Origin: Eumeta japonica | Lineage: Eukaryota > Arthropoda > Insecta > Lepidoptera > Psychidae | Length of the DNA stretch: 64,000 nt | Direction of reading: 5' to 3' | NCBI GenBank assembly: GCA_005406025.1 | Contig: BGZK01001626.1 | Span: 1-64,000, forward strand | Shown here: positions 12,536 through 24,141 of the stretch, piece after piece | Position numbering within the stretch: position 1 is the stretch's first letter | Layout: the number at the start of each line of letters is the position of its first letter | Notes under the pieces: generated by a model | The model's input: the letters and a program-made list of their open reading frames with translations, nothing else | What the model was told of the DNA's origin: nothing | Database searches by the model: none | Program-made: the position numbers and the translations under genes

Positions 12536-14460
12536 ATGAAGTGCGATATATACTCTTGTAAAAATCATTTGACTTCATATCATAAATTGTAGAATCATCG
12601 TAAATTTAACACTGACGAAATTGTAAATTCTGAAACTCTAAAAACAAATATTTTTTAAACTGATTTAGATTCAAATACTGTAGTATCAGGCAATGTCGCA
12701 CAAGATCCTAATACTGATCATGATTCAAAAAATAACCATGACTCTGATATTATTGATTTTAATCTAATTTTAAATGAAAAAATACACATATTTGTTTCCT
12801 CTTTATATGGTGTTTTGAATTTGTCCAGAGATTCTATTCAAAAAATTATTACTTCAATTGAAACATTGTTAAAATCTATAGGTGAGGTAATTAAAGAAAC
12901 TATTACTGGTGTATGTGCCTCGGCATTCGATGAACCCAATATTCAGAGTATACAAGATGCTTTGCCAACTCAGTAGTGGATTTAATGAGTATAATACAGA
13001 ATATAAGAGATTCAAAAATTTGACTATATCTGATACTTTGTTTAAACCTCTTGAAATAAAGGTTGGAGTATCCATGGATATTAAACACAAAAATGGCGAA
13101 GCTCAAGTAGTTTTAAAAAATAGGCTAATATACCAAATTCCTTTGAAAAATATGCTGAAGACATTTTTAGAGCTTCGAAATGTGTATAGAATCATTATGA
13201 ATTATCAAACTAATCTCATTAAAGATTGTTCTGCATTGAGAAATATTGTTCAGGGTTCTTTATGGGCAGAAACTAGTGCAAATGATGTTGTCATACCCTT
13301 AAATATCTACTTTGATGACTTTGAAAGTGGCAACCCTTTAGGAAGTCGTGCCGGATCATATAGTATTGGTGCTATCTACATTTCAATCGCTACAATACCT
13401 CCAGAATTTTGAAGTCGATTGGAAAACATTTTTCTGGCATTGGTTTTTTATACTAATGATAGGTTGAAATTTGGAAATTCTACTGTATTTAGAAATTTGA
13501 TTTCTGAACTGAATGAACTATATTATGATGGTATTTCAATAAAAATAGATAATGAAAACCACACCATTAAATTCCGAGTAGTAGCATTCTCTGGTGACAA
13601 TTTAGGGCTCCATTCAATTTTTGGGCTTTGCGAATGCTTCTCAGCCACTCATTATTGTAGATTCTGTAGGTACTGTTTGTAAAAACGAATGTGTTAGTAT
13701 TTGTACAGAAAATCAATCAACCACACGAAAAGAGGCTGATTATGTAAAGCATCTTGAAACAAAACTAGGTATAAAAGAAGAATGTGTATGGCATTCTCTT
13801 TATGATTTTCATATGTATTTATAAAAATCTTACATGTGATATTATGCATGACCTGTGTGAAGGTGTACACCGATATAGTATGGCTTTAATAATTCAAAAA
13901 CTGATTAATGATAAGTTTTTCACATTAGAACATTTAAATTCACGTATTAAGAATTTTGTATATCAAAGTTTTGAAACTAATATACCGCCTGAAATAACGA
14001 AACATTTGAAAAATGGCTCTATAATTTTTTCAGCAAGTGAAGTGTGTTTTATCAGAAGTTTTATATTTATAGTCGGTGATCTTGTACCTGACAATAATGA
14101 TGTTTGGCAAAATTACTTACAATTAAGAACCGTCACTGATATCTTGATGTCACAAACTTTTACACATAATACATTAGAATGTTTAAATAAATTGGTAGAA
14201 GAACACCATCGTTCTTATTTAATTTTATTTAATGCATCGCTTAAACCGAAATACCATTTCTTAACACATTATCATACGGTTATAAAAAAATTGGACCACC
14301 AATATTAGTAAGCGCTTTTAAATTTGAAGCGAAACATAGAGATCTTAAAATAGTTTGCCAAACAATTAGTTGTCGAAAAAATTTACCTTATTCCATTGCC
14401 ATAAGATGTCAGTTAAAATATTCTTATAGACTATTGTCCCAGAATGGATTGAGCGATTAA
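12536..14460 (+). pseudogene. transposase-like gene of the two-gene transposon, unit 2 copy
   Basis: About 640 codons from ATG (MKCDIYSC...H, a possible C2H2-like finger) to TAA at 14458-14460. Blocks in order are ILNEKIHIFVSSLYGVLNLS (12771-12830), LFKPLEIKVGVSMDIKH, IPLKNMLKTFLELRNVYRII, VIPLNIYFDDFESGNPLGSR with AIYISIATIPPEF, a GDN-GLHSIFG block with clustered Cys/His (CECF..THYCRFCRYC), CDIMHDLCEGVHRY, VGDLVPDNNDVWQNYLQ, LKPKYHFLTHYHTVI and FEAKHRDLKIVCQ. This order matches a widespread uncharacterised protein family that I infer to be a DDE-type transposase; the MHDL.EG block recalls the MH.E motif of CACTA/EnSpm transposases. Damage: in-frame stops at about 12594 and 12657, a stop near 12974, and frame changes near 13412, 13680, 13822 and 14308. 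Exact superfamily is unproven. Confidence 0.75.
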
Positions 14461-14498
14461 CTTAGTTTGGGAAGATTATACTTTATGATGATAAAAAA

Positions 14499-14954
14499 TT
14501 GGTTGCCTGTAAAGTCGGTATACGGGCGAAAGTTTTACGTAATAACGACTTTGAATGGTAAAATCATTTTAATGTAGATATTCATTCGTATATAGTGGGA
14601 AGAAGGATGAAATAATAGTAACAATTTAAAACATTTATTTATACAAAAATTATATTTAAAACATTAATTTATACAAAGAATCTCGCACTGAATTTCATAT
14701 TAACAAAATTTTGTTTACCTTTTACATACATTATTTATATACAAATATACATACAATAACTTGCAATACATTTTGCAAGCTATGCACTAATTCTCTAGTG
14801 CTGCGCGCGGCAGACCGATCATAGTTGAGTGGAGAGAGACTAAGGCATTCGGCGGGCCTCTCTCGTTCGGTGACTCATCGTAACGTTACCGAGCGTTACA
14901 CTTTCATAAGTGACTCCCAGCCGCAACCTAATTTAAGACGTTGTCACGTCAAAA
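14499..14954 (+). repeat. repeat A, copy 3, closing the tandem array
   Basis: This third A copy starts TTGGTTGCCTGTAAAG right after unit 2 and ends exactly where A ends in the other copies (CACGTCAAAA), then runs into unrelated AT-rich sequence (ATTATTACCATC). It differs from A1 and A2 by a few substitutions and losses, for example ACGTAATAACG in place of ACGTGACAACG at the left inverted repeat. It is therefore somewhat more diverged than A1 is from A2. Confidence 0.78.
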
Positions 14955-17940
14955 ATTATTACCATCTAATTACAATAATAACAAATTATCTTGTCATGGG
15001 AACAAATAAATGGCGTAAAATATGATAGTACAATCTGTTTAGTTTATAAATATGAGAATGACCTTCCATCCATTTACAAATTAAGAATGTGTTCTTAAAA
15101 TAGAGTTGAACAAAATATATTTTCGTTGTAGAGTGTTAAAGACTATAAGGATACTATGCCCACTGTTCCTTCATTGTTGAAAAATCGCATGAAGATGTTC
15201 ATCAATAAATGAATGTTATTCATTACACCTTTGCGGATAAATTCACTAAATAACATTTTATACATATCATTAAGATCATAGCTTTTTAAAGATTTGTTAA
15301 GTTGTCATTTTACTGAGTTCAAAATACAGGTTCTCTCGTAAAATTTATTTTTATAAAATCATTGGATTATGCCAGTCGCCTTAGAGTTATTTGAAGTCTG
15401 CTAATAATTTGCTATTAGTTATTAAGACATAATCATTGTGTGTATTAATCATATATGTGTTAACTGTAATTAGTGTTAAGACAATAAATTAAATATTAAT
15501 AAATGTTCGAGTTTATTTTCGTATACCTATTTACTTCCAAATACCTGTCACTGTATCTTTATTGCTTCTTTAATATTGTTTTAATCAAGGCTTAAATAAT
15601 AATATTTTAATTTCGTTTCAGGAGGTGAGATATTGTCTTGGAAGCAAATCAATAAATTAACAATGTTATTTTAGAAGTGTGCCAAAATTTCTATTACAAT
15701 TTGAAAGTTAAATATGTTTGAGTCTACTCGTACATGTTGTATAAAAATGTTTATGTAGCTATTCCAACTGTTTTGCGCTCAAAATAATGAATACCAATAA
15801 TATTAGGAAAGGTCAATATAACATTATTTTTATAAATAGTTGTGTATTTTTTTTGTTGGTAGTGATTTTAAATAACGGAAATTCAATATTCTAAGAAAGT
15901 TATTTATATTCTTATTTAAGACTAAATTATTTTTTAATTACATTTAATATAAAAAATACATGTAACTAATCGTATCAATAATGTTATTTTAAAACTTTCC
16001 AATAATTTATTTTCATTAATCTGAGTACAATACAATTTGAATAGCTGTAATAATATTTTTCATAAATATATTTTAATGTAGTCTGAAATCTATCTAATTT
16101 TCAAGTAGTAAATAGAATTTGGTGCAGTCTGAAATAACGATATCCATTCAGGACAATGTCACATCATCTAAAAACTTCATAAATATTCTTTGTGGGAGTA
16201 ACTCTAATGTTAGATGAAAAATATAATATTTTTACTTAAACACTGCTCCTCTTCGTCCGAGAAGTAAAACATTAGAATAAAGAACGACATGTTGTTGCCT
16301 CAAGTCACAATTGTATCGAGCTTAAGCAACACATTTGTATAATAAATAAAATAATTTTAATATCAAAAACTCTATATTCTTAACATACAATAAGGTTTTT
16401 ATTTGTGCAAAATAGCACATTTTTAAAAGGATTATAACGCATTTTTAAGGGAAATAATATCATTCTTAAAAGAAAAGAAAAATACTACTATATTGAAAGT
16501 ATATCTTTTGTAATCAAACGTCAAATATTTCATCAAACAAAATACACTTTTCAATTAAACTACCATATTTTGGAATAATCATTTTTAGGTGTGTTCCAAG
16601 ACATCGATATTGTTAAATGAAGAAAGTTGGTGATTGTAAGTAATAATGTCATGTTCTCAGTTTAAGAAATTTAATATTATTTATTTAACTATAAAATTAT
16701 TTTGAACAAGTAAAAGATTTTTTTCTTACAATAAAACATTTTCAACAATATTATATTTATATCCAACACAATAAATGTGTTCCTCATATGGAAATCAGGA
16801 TATTGTTGACCTAATAATTTTTGCTTTGAATATTCATTTTTTACCGTGTACCCGTGCGAAGAATTCACACAAAACATGTATAACAATTGTCACTTTATAA
16901 AATTACATTAATTATTAATTTTATTTCCTGTTTATTACAAAACTTCTTTACAAATAATATTTGAAGGATATATAAAGTCAACTGATACAATTCGTTTTTC
17001 ACTTTCTGTAATTGGAACAGTTAATTTTTTTAATAGCACGCCCAAATTGTCCCCGAGTCAAAACTGGTGACGCCAGAAAATGTCTAGTCGCTCCAGCGCT
17101 TGACCCTGAGGTTGGCAGCGCCTGCGGGTCCGACGGGCGGCGGCGGACGTCCGCGGGGGCCGTGCGCAGGGCTGTGTCCGCTTATTGCCGAGCAACCACT
17201 CTAATACCTTTCACTGAAGCATTTTTTTACAAATTAATTGATGACGTGAACCAGAAACATTAATAGTATTTAAAACTTCTACCGATGGAGCTGTTCCCGC
17301 CGTCTTCGTATTCGACTCAACCTAAACTGCAACTAATGTTAATGCCACCACTTATTAACGTGTCCACGATCTGACTGTTGAACGAGAGGCAATCTTCATT
17401 TGAGGACACAAAACAGCAATGTTTATGAGTTATTGTATATCTGTATCATTTACAGGGTTGTGCCTAAAATTCCTTCGATCAATTCGTCTCTCGAAGAGTA
17501 ACGATCCTTATTAATTTTTACCGAATTGCATCAAATTTCTTCATGAACTGGTGAATGGCCATTATCAAAATCTAAAAGCCATTTACTAAACTGGATATCA
17601 TTTCGTTTTCTTGTATTTTGGATCAAACGATGTTTTTTTTTCATGGAAAGCCATAAAAAAAACAATTTTTACCTTATTTTGTAGTGACCATTGATATAAT
17701 TGGTCAAAAATAACCTCCAGACTACCGTTTTACCGCCAAACGGTAACTGAATATTCATTAAATCTTCCAAAAGATTATCTAACACTGAAAGAGCATATTT
17801 GAGTACCAAACAGATACCCTATTTGAAACTGGGCGAATTTGAGACAGACATTAACGTCTAAAGAGGAATTGGCAATTCAAAAAGCTGATGGGACGTTCTG
17901 TCACCTTCGATTAAGTCAGATGGCAGCATTGCTGCGTAGT
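14955..17940. other. AT-rich DNA, no gene recognised
   Basis: Mostly AT-rich with frequent stops in every frame and no TE domain I recognise. A GC-rich island of about 200 bp lies at 17040-17200. A small inverted segment with AACGG and CCGTT occurs near 17725-17745. Confidence 0.5.
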
Positions 17941-17945
17941 GCGTT

Positions 17946-17948
<3 letters not shown>

Positions 17949-18008
<60 letters not shown>
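17949..18008. repeat. (AT)30 microsatellite
   Basis: Sixty bases of uninterrupted AT dinucleotide, preceded by GCGTTAAC and followed by GATTTTTA. It gives a Tyr-Ile repeat in one frame, which is not a protein. Confidence 0.97.
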
Positions 18009-18011
<3 letters not shown>

Positions 18012-18182
18012 TTTTATATTTAATTATTTTACGAAAACAAAAACAATATTTTATTATCAATGCATGTAGAACGAGCAATTATATATAAAATGATATCAAA
18101 CAATTGTGTGGATTTTTTTCTAAAAAGGGATGCAAACAGCTTAAGCTTAACGTATTAGTATATATGATAACATAACTTAGCC

Positions 18183-18550
18183 TTACTTCCCAAATGGGTA
18201 AGCAGAGATTATATATTTCCACATGGTGCGATCTTTGCATATTCCTCTTGCTTCATTGACATCCATCAATCTTTTCATGCTAATTCGTCGTTTCGGGCGC
18301 TTAAAATTTGGCCCTTTTTTAGTATTCTACGAATATAATCTGCATGGAATTTTCTAGGGTAACCCTCGCCGACCTTTCCTCCACACACACTCGCTCTATA
18401 GACCTGTTCTGTCAGTCTACTGACATTCCTCCTCTGGCCAAACCTCCGGTGGCCAGACCGCCGCAACATACCTCTTTCTATGCTAGTCGCTACCTCCTCC
18501 TTCAAATCACACCGCTCTCTGACATCACTGTTTCTAGATCTATCATACGA
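18183..18550 (-). mobile_element. RTE-like non-LTR retrotransposon, C-terminal remnant
   Basis: On the minus strand the sequence reads DRSRNSDVRERCDLKEEV, then ERGMLRR, SRLTEQVYRASVCGGKVG, ILKKGQILSARN, and after a frame change MKRLMDVNEARGICKDRTMW followed by a stop at 18183-18185. This is the C-terminal tail of a reverse-transcriptase polyprotein family very common in Lepidoptera (RTE-like; comparison from memory). The RT domain itself is absent, so this is a short dead fragment. A related copy lies at 46216-47110. Confidence 0.75.
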
Positions 18551-19687
18551 TACTATAAAAACGAAATAAAAAGTAAAAAACAAGTTGAATTAGCTAATCT
18601 ATATGTACCAAGCGAAAGCTCACTCATCTACTCGCTGACTAAACAGATAAATAAGTTGTCACCGCAATCGGGGGACCTTTTAAATTAAAAAGTGTTCTAC
18701 AGAACGCCCCCCGAAGAATGTATATCCTCGAAATACATGATAGACTAAAACAAAGGCTAGAAAAAATCATCAAAAAATAAAAGGAACTAAATGTGCAAAA
18801 CGAATATAATAAATGTGAAGAGCTAAGGGAACAAACAAACCAAGAAATGAAAATAACTCGGGGAAATGGCTGACGAACGAAACCAAAGAACTGTTGCGAA
18901 TCCGAGCTGAACTAACATGACCTCTGGCGACGAGAAAAGAGAAGAGACACGGCCGAGTCGAGTGATAGCGTCAAGTCAGACAGGAGACGTGCTCGCCAAA
19001 CTACCGGCTGAGGCCAGGTCCCAGAAGGATGTATCCGGAAGACTGGAAGCACTAGAAAAGCACTCAGGCAGAGAAAATAAGTGGATACCCAGTATTTGAC
19101 ATACAAGGAGCGGCGCGGGACTGGGCTCCATAAACAATCTCAATAACTATTACTTTCGTTCCCGTTCATACTCTGGCTTATGCCCGAATTAAGTCTCCCC
19201 GTAAACCTCTAAAAAATATAATTTCTTTAAAGCAATTTACGAAATAATAAAAACATTGACTGCTGATTTTGATTGGTTACCAGAGCTTGATGTGATTATC
19301 CGCCGAAAGTGCAGTGTCACGGTTCTATGAATGTATTTTTATGCAAACTTATAAAGAACACGTACCCTTTAAAAAAAAATAAACCCCTTTCTTCCCCATA
19401 TGGTTCACGCCTGCATTTATTCATATATTTAATAATAAAAAATCTCCCTCGAGAAAATGACAGAAAACTCAAAATATATGTGACTACGAAATCTCTATTT
19501 ATAGAAATAGATTTAACAAACAATCATATAAATGTCATGGAGATTACTTGGATGTGGTTGAGAATGGCGTATATAGTAACATATTTTTTTTTTTTAATGT
19601 ATGTATCAAATTTAAAAAACATTCAAAAATCCTCAAAATTGTATCATAAACAATAACTCAACCTCTGATACTGTGAGTGTATGTAAG
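18551..19687. other. no recognised gene; possible coiled-coil ORF remnant
   Basis: Between about 18740 and 19085 the plus strand has Lys/Glu-rich coding-like stretches broken by stops and frame changes (for example LKQRLEKIIKK, and EALEKHSGRENKW near the end). This may be a decayed ORF1 or gag-like region, but I cannot assign it. The rest is AT-rich, with a T-rich run near 19585. Confidence 0.3.
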
Positions 19688-20440
19688 TTTTTTAACTTCC
19701 CGCTAAGAAAATTAAAAATTTTTGAAAATCGGGAAGTTATTGGTGTTACCCCGTTTTTCGAAAACCGAGTTTCCATTTTCTATTTTGATGGTTCCCGCGA
19801 GGGTGTCACTATGTCTGTATATGTGAACATATATGTGTGTGCGTGCGTGCGTATACGCAAATTTTTCAAATATGTTTTTTTTTGGAATAACTTTTAAACG
19901 GCTTCACCGATCGATTCCAAAGACTAATCAGTTCTTAAAATTAAAAAACTGCTTTGGCGCCGTTTGGCCAAACAAAATCTGTTGATTCCTTCGTGAGATA
20001 TCGTGAACGAAAAAAATCTAAATAAATTGGTTTTTTCAAAAAAAGCTTTATAGTTTTTTATCTTATCCATTTTCGTTTTCAAATTAATTAAAGGACTCGC
20101 AAAATGACATCAATCGCTATTAACCACGTAAAAATTGGTTGACCTTTTCAAAAGTTATAGCAGATTGAAAATTAAAAAAAATATATAGTTTTATCAAGAC
20201 AATGAAGAAACTTCATTATCGAATCATTTTAAATATTAACTTACAAACCACTAGCAAATTTTTGAATACAGAATTTGAAAGTAGCTACAATTTTCTGGAA
20301 TGGCCTATAAGGTCAACTGTGTTGTCGAACTCAAAAAGCTTAAAGATAAATCTTTGAGCTTTGAGACAAATTTTTGAGCTTAAGGAATTTTGAACTTAGG
20401 AGTTCAAAAATACATCAATTAATATCGTAGCTGGTAGTTT
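19688..20440 (+). repeat. insect interspersed repeat beginning with AACTTCCCG hairpin
   Basis: The block starts with TAACTTCCC and the inverse GGGAAGTTA about 40 bp later (19691-19739). A GTGTGTGCGTGCGTGCG-type run follows, then GGCTTCACCGATCGATTCC and a segment full of GAGCTT/AAGCTC words (20330-20410). Similar wording occurs at about 47220-48060 and, in reverse orientation, at about 49240-49640. I take these as copies of one dispersed non-coding repeat family. Edges are approximate. Confidence 0.5.
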
Positions 20441-20599
20441 TAGAGATGGCCTGCAGAGTCATTTTATTTCCATTCAGTTTTTCAACCAAATTATGTCCCA
20501 TCTGATTTAACCTTAGATGACATCATAATGATACCGATGATAACCATGACTTATATATCCAAAATGTATACATAACTTGAGATACTGTGCTCAAGAATC

Positions 20600-21690
20600 T
20601 AAATAATCTTGATATCACCAAAGGATGCGGGGCTGATCACATACCTCGAATATTCTTCAAAAACACCGCTAATGTTATTTTACACCACTGTATGTGCTGT
20701 ACAATAAATATGTTTAAGAGATGATGTTTTCCCAGATGAGTGGAAAGTAGGCAATGTAACTCCCGCACACAAGGGAGGCGCAAAAAGTGAGGTCGAAAAT
20801 TAAAGATCTATATCTGTTGTAAATATTCTAAGTTATTTGAGTATGTAATGCATAATGACATTTATCTTCAAAGTCATCGGATCATTATTGCGGAACAACA
20901 TGGATTTGTTCAAAAGAGATCTACTACAACTAATTTATTCAACCCACAAATTCGAGCTCTTGGATAATAATCTCCAAACCGATACTATATATACCGATTT
21001 CCGAAAAACCTTCAATAGGGTAGATCACATGTTGCTTCTTCAAAAACTTGCCTTTAAGGAAATCAGAGGTAACCTCTGGCGTTGGTTTAAGTCGTACATT
21101 ACCAATAGAACACAAAAAGTCGTAATGAACGGATTCGAATCTGATAGAGTAATTATAAGTTCCGGCGTTCTTCAAGGTTCCATTTTGGGACCATTGCTAT
21201 TTCTACTTTAAGTAAATGATATTAACACGTGCTTCCAACACTGCAATTACCTTCTATAAGTAGACGATATTAAATTTTTCACACTATTAATAGTAACGAT
21301 GATTGTGACCTGTTTCAGCTAGACTTGAACAGATTTTCTGATTATAGCACGCGCGACAAACTTCAATTAGCTATAAACAAATACAAATTCATAACTTTTT
21401 CTAAAAAGAAGTATATCCATAAATACCCATATGCATTATGTGAAACCAAACTGATGAAGTTACGTTTATCAGAGATTTGGACGTCGTTTTCGATTGTAAA
21501 CTTCACTTTGACCTCCATGTTGAACATGTTGTAGGTAGAGCATTCAGCATGTAGGTTTTTCATAATGAGATTTCACTATAACATCAACATACTTAAATTG
21601 TACAAAGCGCTCATTCGATGTCAACTAGAGTGTGCTGCTCCAATACGGAACCCATACTATGATAAATATGAAGATGTCAAAATATGGTAC
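20600..21690 (+). pseudogene. CR1/Jockey-like reverse transcriptase fragment
   Basis: Plus-strand pieces in order: ADHIPRIFFKNT (near 20630), CFPDEWKVGNVTPAHKGG (20730-20790), AEQHGFVQKRSTT (about 20890-20930), YTDFRKTFNRVDHMLLLQKL (palm, first Asp), GNLWRWFKSYITNRTQKVV, SSGVLQGSILGPLLF, VNDIN, LL*VDDIKFF (the YxDD box, with the Tyr codon now TAA at about 21256), KLQLAINKYKFITF and ILKLYKALIRCQLE (about 21589-21630). This is the RT core of a CR1/Jockey-type element. At least three stops and four frame changes make it dead. It has no endonuclease attached on this strand and no recognised 3' end. Confidence 0.85.
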
Positions 21691-21873
21691 AAATTCGGCT
21701 TGTTTCCACTAAGAACAAATCGGATGGATTATAGTTTCTAATTATAGATCAAGACATTTAGATTAGGAAAAAAATCTAATTATCATAAAAATTAAAGATT
21801 ATTTATATTTTTAGAAAATAAATCTTAAAAATAGGCATTAAGTCACGTGACAGTAAACACCAATCAGAAAGTG

Positions 21874-22655
21874 TGACGTCACGGCTCTACAAACATCTGC
21901 TGTCGTTGACGTTTTCATTCATACAACAAAGATAGCCTCCTGCCATTTTCATTATAATTTCTCGTTTTATCCCTTTTTAACACGTAAATACAGTTATTCT
22001 TAGTCATATAGTGAAAGACAAACAGATATCATCATGGAATCAGGATTTAGCAAAGCAAATAGCAATAACTTGCCCAGAGTTGACGCCGTTATGCTTGGTA
22101 CATTTTCGCATCAAATAGAGACTTTTGCTCATCGGAATTCCGCAATGTTAAAGCTTCAATGTAAGTATAATATATTTATTATAAGTTTAGATATAAATAT
22201 TTATGTTTTATTACCGATTATTGATTTTGTATGTATTGTTGTTTGAATACAACTGACATATTCTAAATAAGACAATAAACACTTTGACTTTGACGATTAT
22301 AAAATAGATAACCTTAAATAGTATATTATTGTTTTAATGTATATTTACATCACATTTACATTACCTACACTATGTTGAGCGGAATACTTACATCGAAATG
22401 ATCTTCACAAAGTACATTGTTGAGTTTGTTGAAAACAATGACTATCATTCCTCCTTGCAAGTGTTAGCCACTTTTTCCGTATTTGTTGATTTCTTGGAAC
22501 ATATATAAATAATTTTTGGGCGTTTTATGCTTGTACTTTCACACTGAGGCACTACACAGCACTTGTAATAGTTATACGACGGTAAATCCATTTTTATTTT
22601 AAAACACTTCCAATCTTAGTAAACAAACAGTTTTGTTTGGCGAGCCGTGACGTCA
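21874..22655. repeat. module flanked by 14-bp inverted repeats
   Basis: TGACGTCACGGCTC at 21874-21887 recurs inverted as GAGCCGTGACGTCA at 22642-22655. The module between them (about 780 bp) contains the apparent first exon at 22034-22160 plus AT-rich DNA. It could be a MITE-like element carrying a captured gene 5' end, or a promoter region with paired CRE-like sites. I see no clear target duplication. Confidence 0.5.
22034..22160 (+). CDS. N-terminal exon of a TE-associated protein (SWIM-finger/YqaJ-type family)
   Basis: The frame starts with ATG at 22034 and reads MESGFSKANSNNLPRVDAVM, then HQIETFAHRNSAMLKLQ, ending at a strong T|GTAAGT donor (22160/22161, phase 1). The opening words 'SGFSKA.S.NLPRVD..M' are, from memory, the N-terminus of a multi-copy lepidopteran protein family with a SWIM-type zinc finger and a YqaJ-like nuclease domain. 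No downstream exon is visible on this strand before the inverted repeat at 22642. This is therefore probably a truncated copy retained inside a non-autonomous element. Confidence 0.55.
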
Positions 22656-22821
22656 TTCAAGACGCCATGACAGTCTTGAGCGTTTTTGACGGAAAATTAA
22701 ATTGATTTTTTTAAATGCAAAATACTAATTGTAAATATTAGTTTTTCCTTAAAATATATATTTTTTTACATAAAATAAGTGTCTAGGTGTATAAATAACT
22801 AGTTTTTAAAATTTTGTCAAC

Positions 22822-23560
22822 TAGCCAGTCCCTCTGAGTTGGTTCTAGATAATGTTCGATTTATTGTATTGTTAAATTTTAAACATGGGAAACTAAGCAT
22901 CACCGGATAATGGTCAATAACAGTGGATTCAGCAACTAAGTAAGCCTTTTGACAAAAATTTTAACTTAATGATCAAGTGGCCCAGACAAATTCTTCCATA
23001 AGTAGGTAAAAGTATGTGCCCAAAGAAGCCCATGAAACGCTAGTAGATGTAGATACAGCAGAAGAATTTCGATCGTTATTGTCAGGACATATGTCAATAT
23101 TGATATCTCCACAAAGCATTACGTTAACAAGGAGGATGATTGTGTTGAGAAGTCGTTTAGCGAGTTGAACAAATTTGTGCTGGTCAATAAATCGATACAA
23201 TCAATGTGCAATTATTGATATTAATTGTGAGCCAATTTGCGTCAAATATTGTTGTTTCTAGGATTTGTGCTTGTAACGTTTCTCTGATGTATATAACAAC
23301 ACCTTCGTTTTGGGTGAGATTGTTAAAAGAGATAATATTTTATCCACTTGAACTTGGAATATTAGGCGAATGAAGTAGCTAACATTCCGTTAAACCGAGC
23401 ACATACCAGTGGACCCCGATTCAGAACAAGCTTGTCATAAAACTCGGAATATTGCAGTTTATACTTCTAATATTTGGATGTATGATTTTTAAATGTCTTT
23501 TGTGAATTCGGTATAGTAGATGACACATCCTCCAGGTGGCATAGTGATCATTCAGCTGAG
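22822..23560 (-). pseudogene. CR1/Jockey-like ORF2, endonuclease (EEP) domain only
   Basis: Minus-strand pieces in order: NLTQNEGVVIYIRETLQAQI (about 23270-23330), FDANWLTINI, RLLNTIILLVNVMLCGDINI with DICPDNND (GDxNID is a core EEP motif; about 23080-23150), and AYLVAESTVIDHYPVMLSF (about 22890-22950; S..DH.P is the catalytic end motif). This is the apurinic-like endonuclease that nicks target DNA in CR1/Jockey elements. Several stops and frame changes break it, and no RT follows towards lower coordinates. It lies downstream, on the same strand, of the ORF1 at 24142-24905; together they form one 3'-truncated element. Confidence 0.78.
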
Positions 23561-24141
23561 AATTTATCTATGTTATATGCTATCTAAATAATTCATCTAT
23601 TTTTGTATTTATATAAGACAGGGGCAGAACTGTAATGTATACAACATAGGAAGCTTCAAGCATATTAATATAATACGATGTAGAGAAAGATAACTGTCCA
23701 AAAAGGCATTTGATTTGTCATTAGACTGGTATGAAAATTGCAAGTTTGTTGTATAATACTTAAATACCCCAATGTTATCATCTTCGCGACTGCTCCCATC
23801 TAGTGACAGTAATATTATTAAATATAAGTTGTGTTTATACAACACAGTGCTTGTGCATATGCTCAATGACCTGGATTTAGAGAATGGGAAAGTAGGCTGG
23901 TTTAATCTACAAGTGTTTTTTGGCTGATGAGTAGTTAATTTTATGTATAATTATGAGTGTATGATGCATTTTTTATTTTGAATCTGAATCAGAACGGTGT
24001 GTTAGGTAATTGATGTAATAGAAATTCTTGAAAATAGAATGTTTATAAGTAGTTAAAATTCTTGCCAAAATAATGATACAACTAGATAAGTGGGACACAC
24101 ATTTTCAAAAATAGTATAAAAATAAGATGTAAATAACACGG

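Larger units (their letters stand above)
9600..14498 (+). mobile_element. tandem unit 2 (A2 + B2) containing a two-gene DNA transposon
   Basis: Second unit of the array, 4899 bp to the next A repeat. It has A2 (9600-10061), the GC-rich segment (about 10260-10600), a three-exon accessory gene (about 11380-12470) and the transposase-like gene (12536-14460). It is the better-preserved copy: the accessory gene keeps all recognised exons and splice sites, and the transposase frame is interrupted less often. In its GC-rich part it has lost several short stretches that unit 1 keeps, for example around 10225-10260, so neither unit is simply a degraded version of the other. Confidence 0.85.

Noticed and set aside
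4805..14954. Reading the array as a tandem LTR retrotransposon (A as LTR)
   Set aside because: No primer-binding site, gag, protease or RT lies between A copies; A lacks TG...CA ends; the genes are transposase-like.
17839..18069. Protein with a Tyr-Ile repeat
   Set aside because: Translation of the (AT)30 microsatellite.
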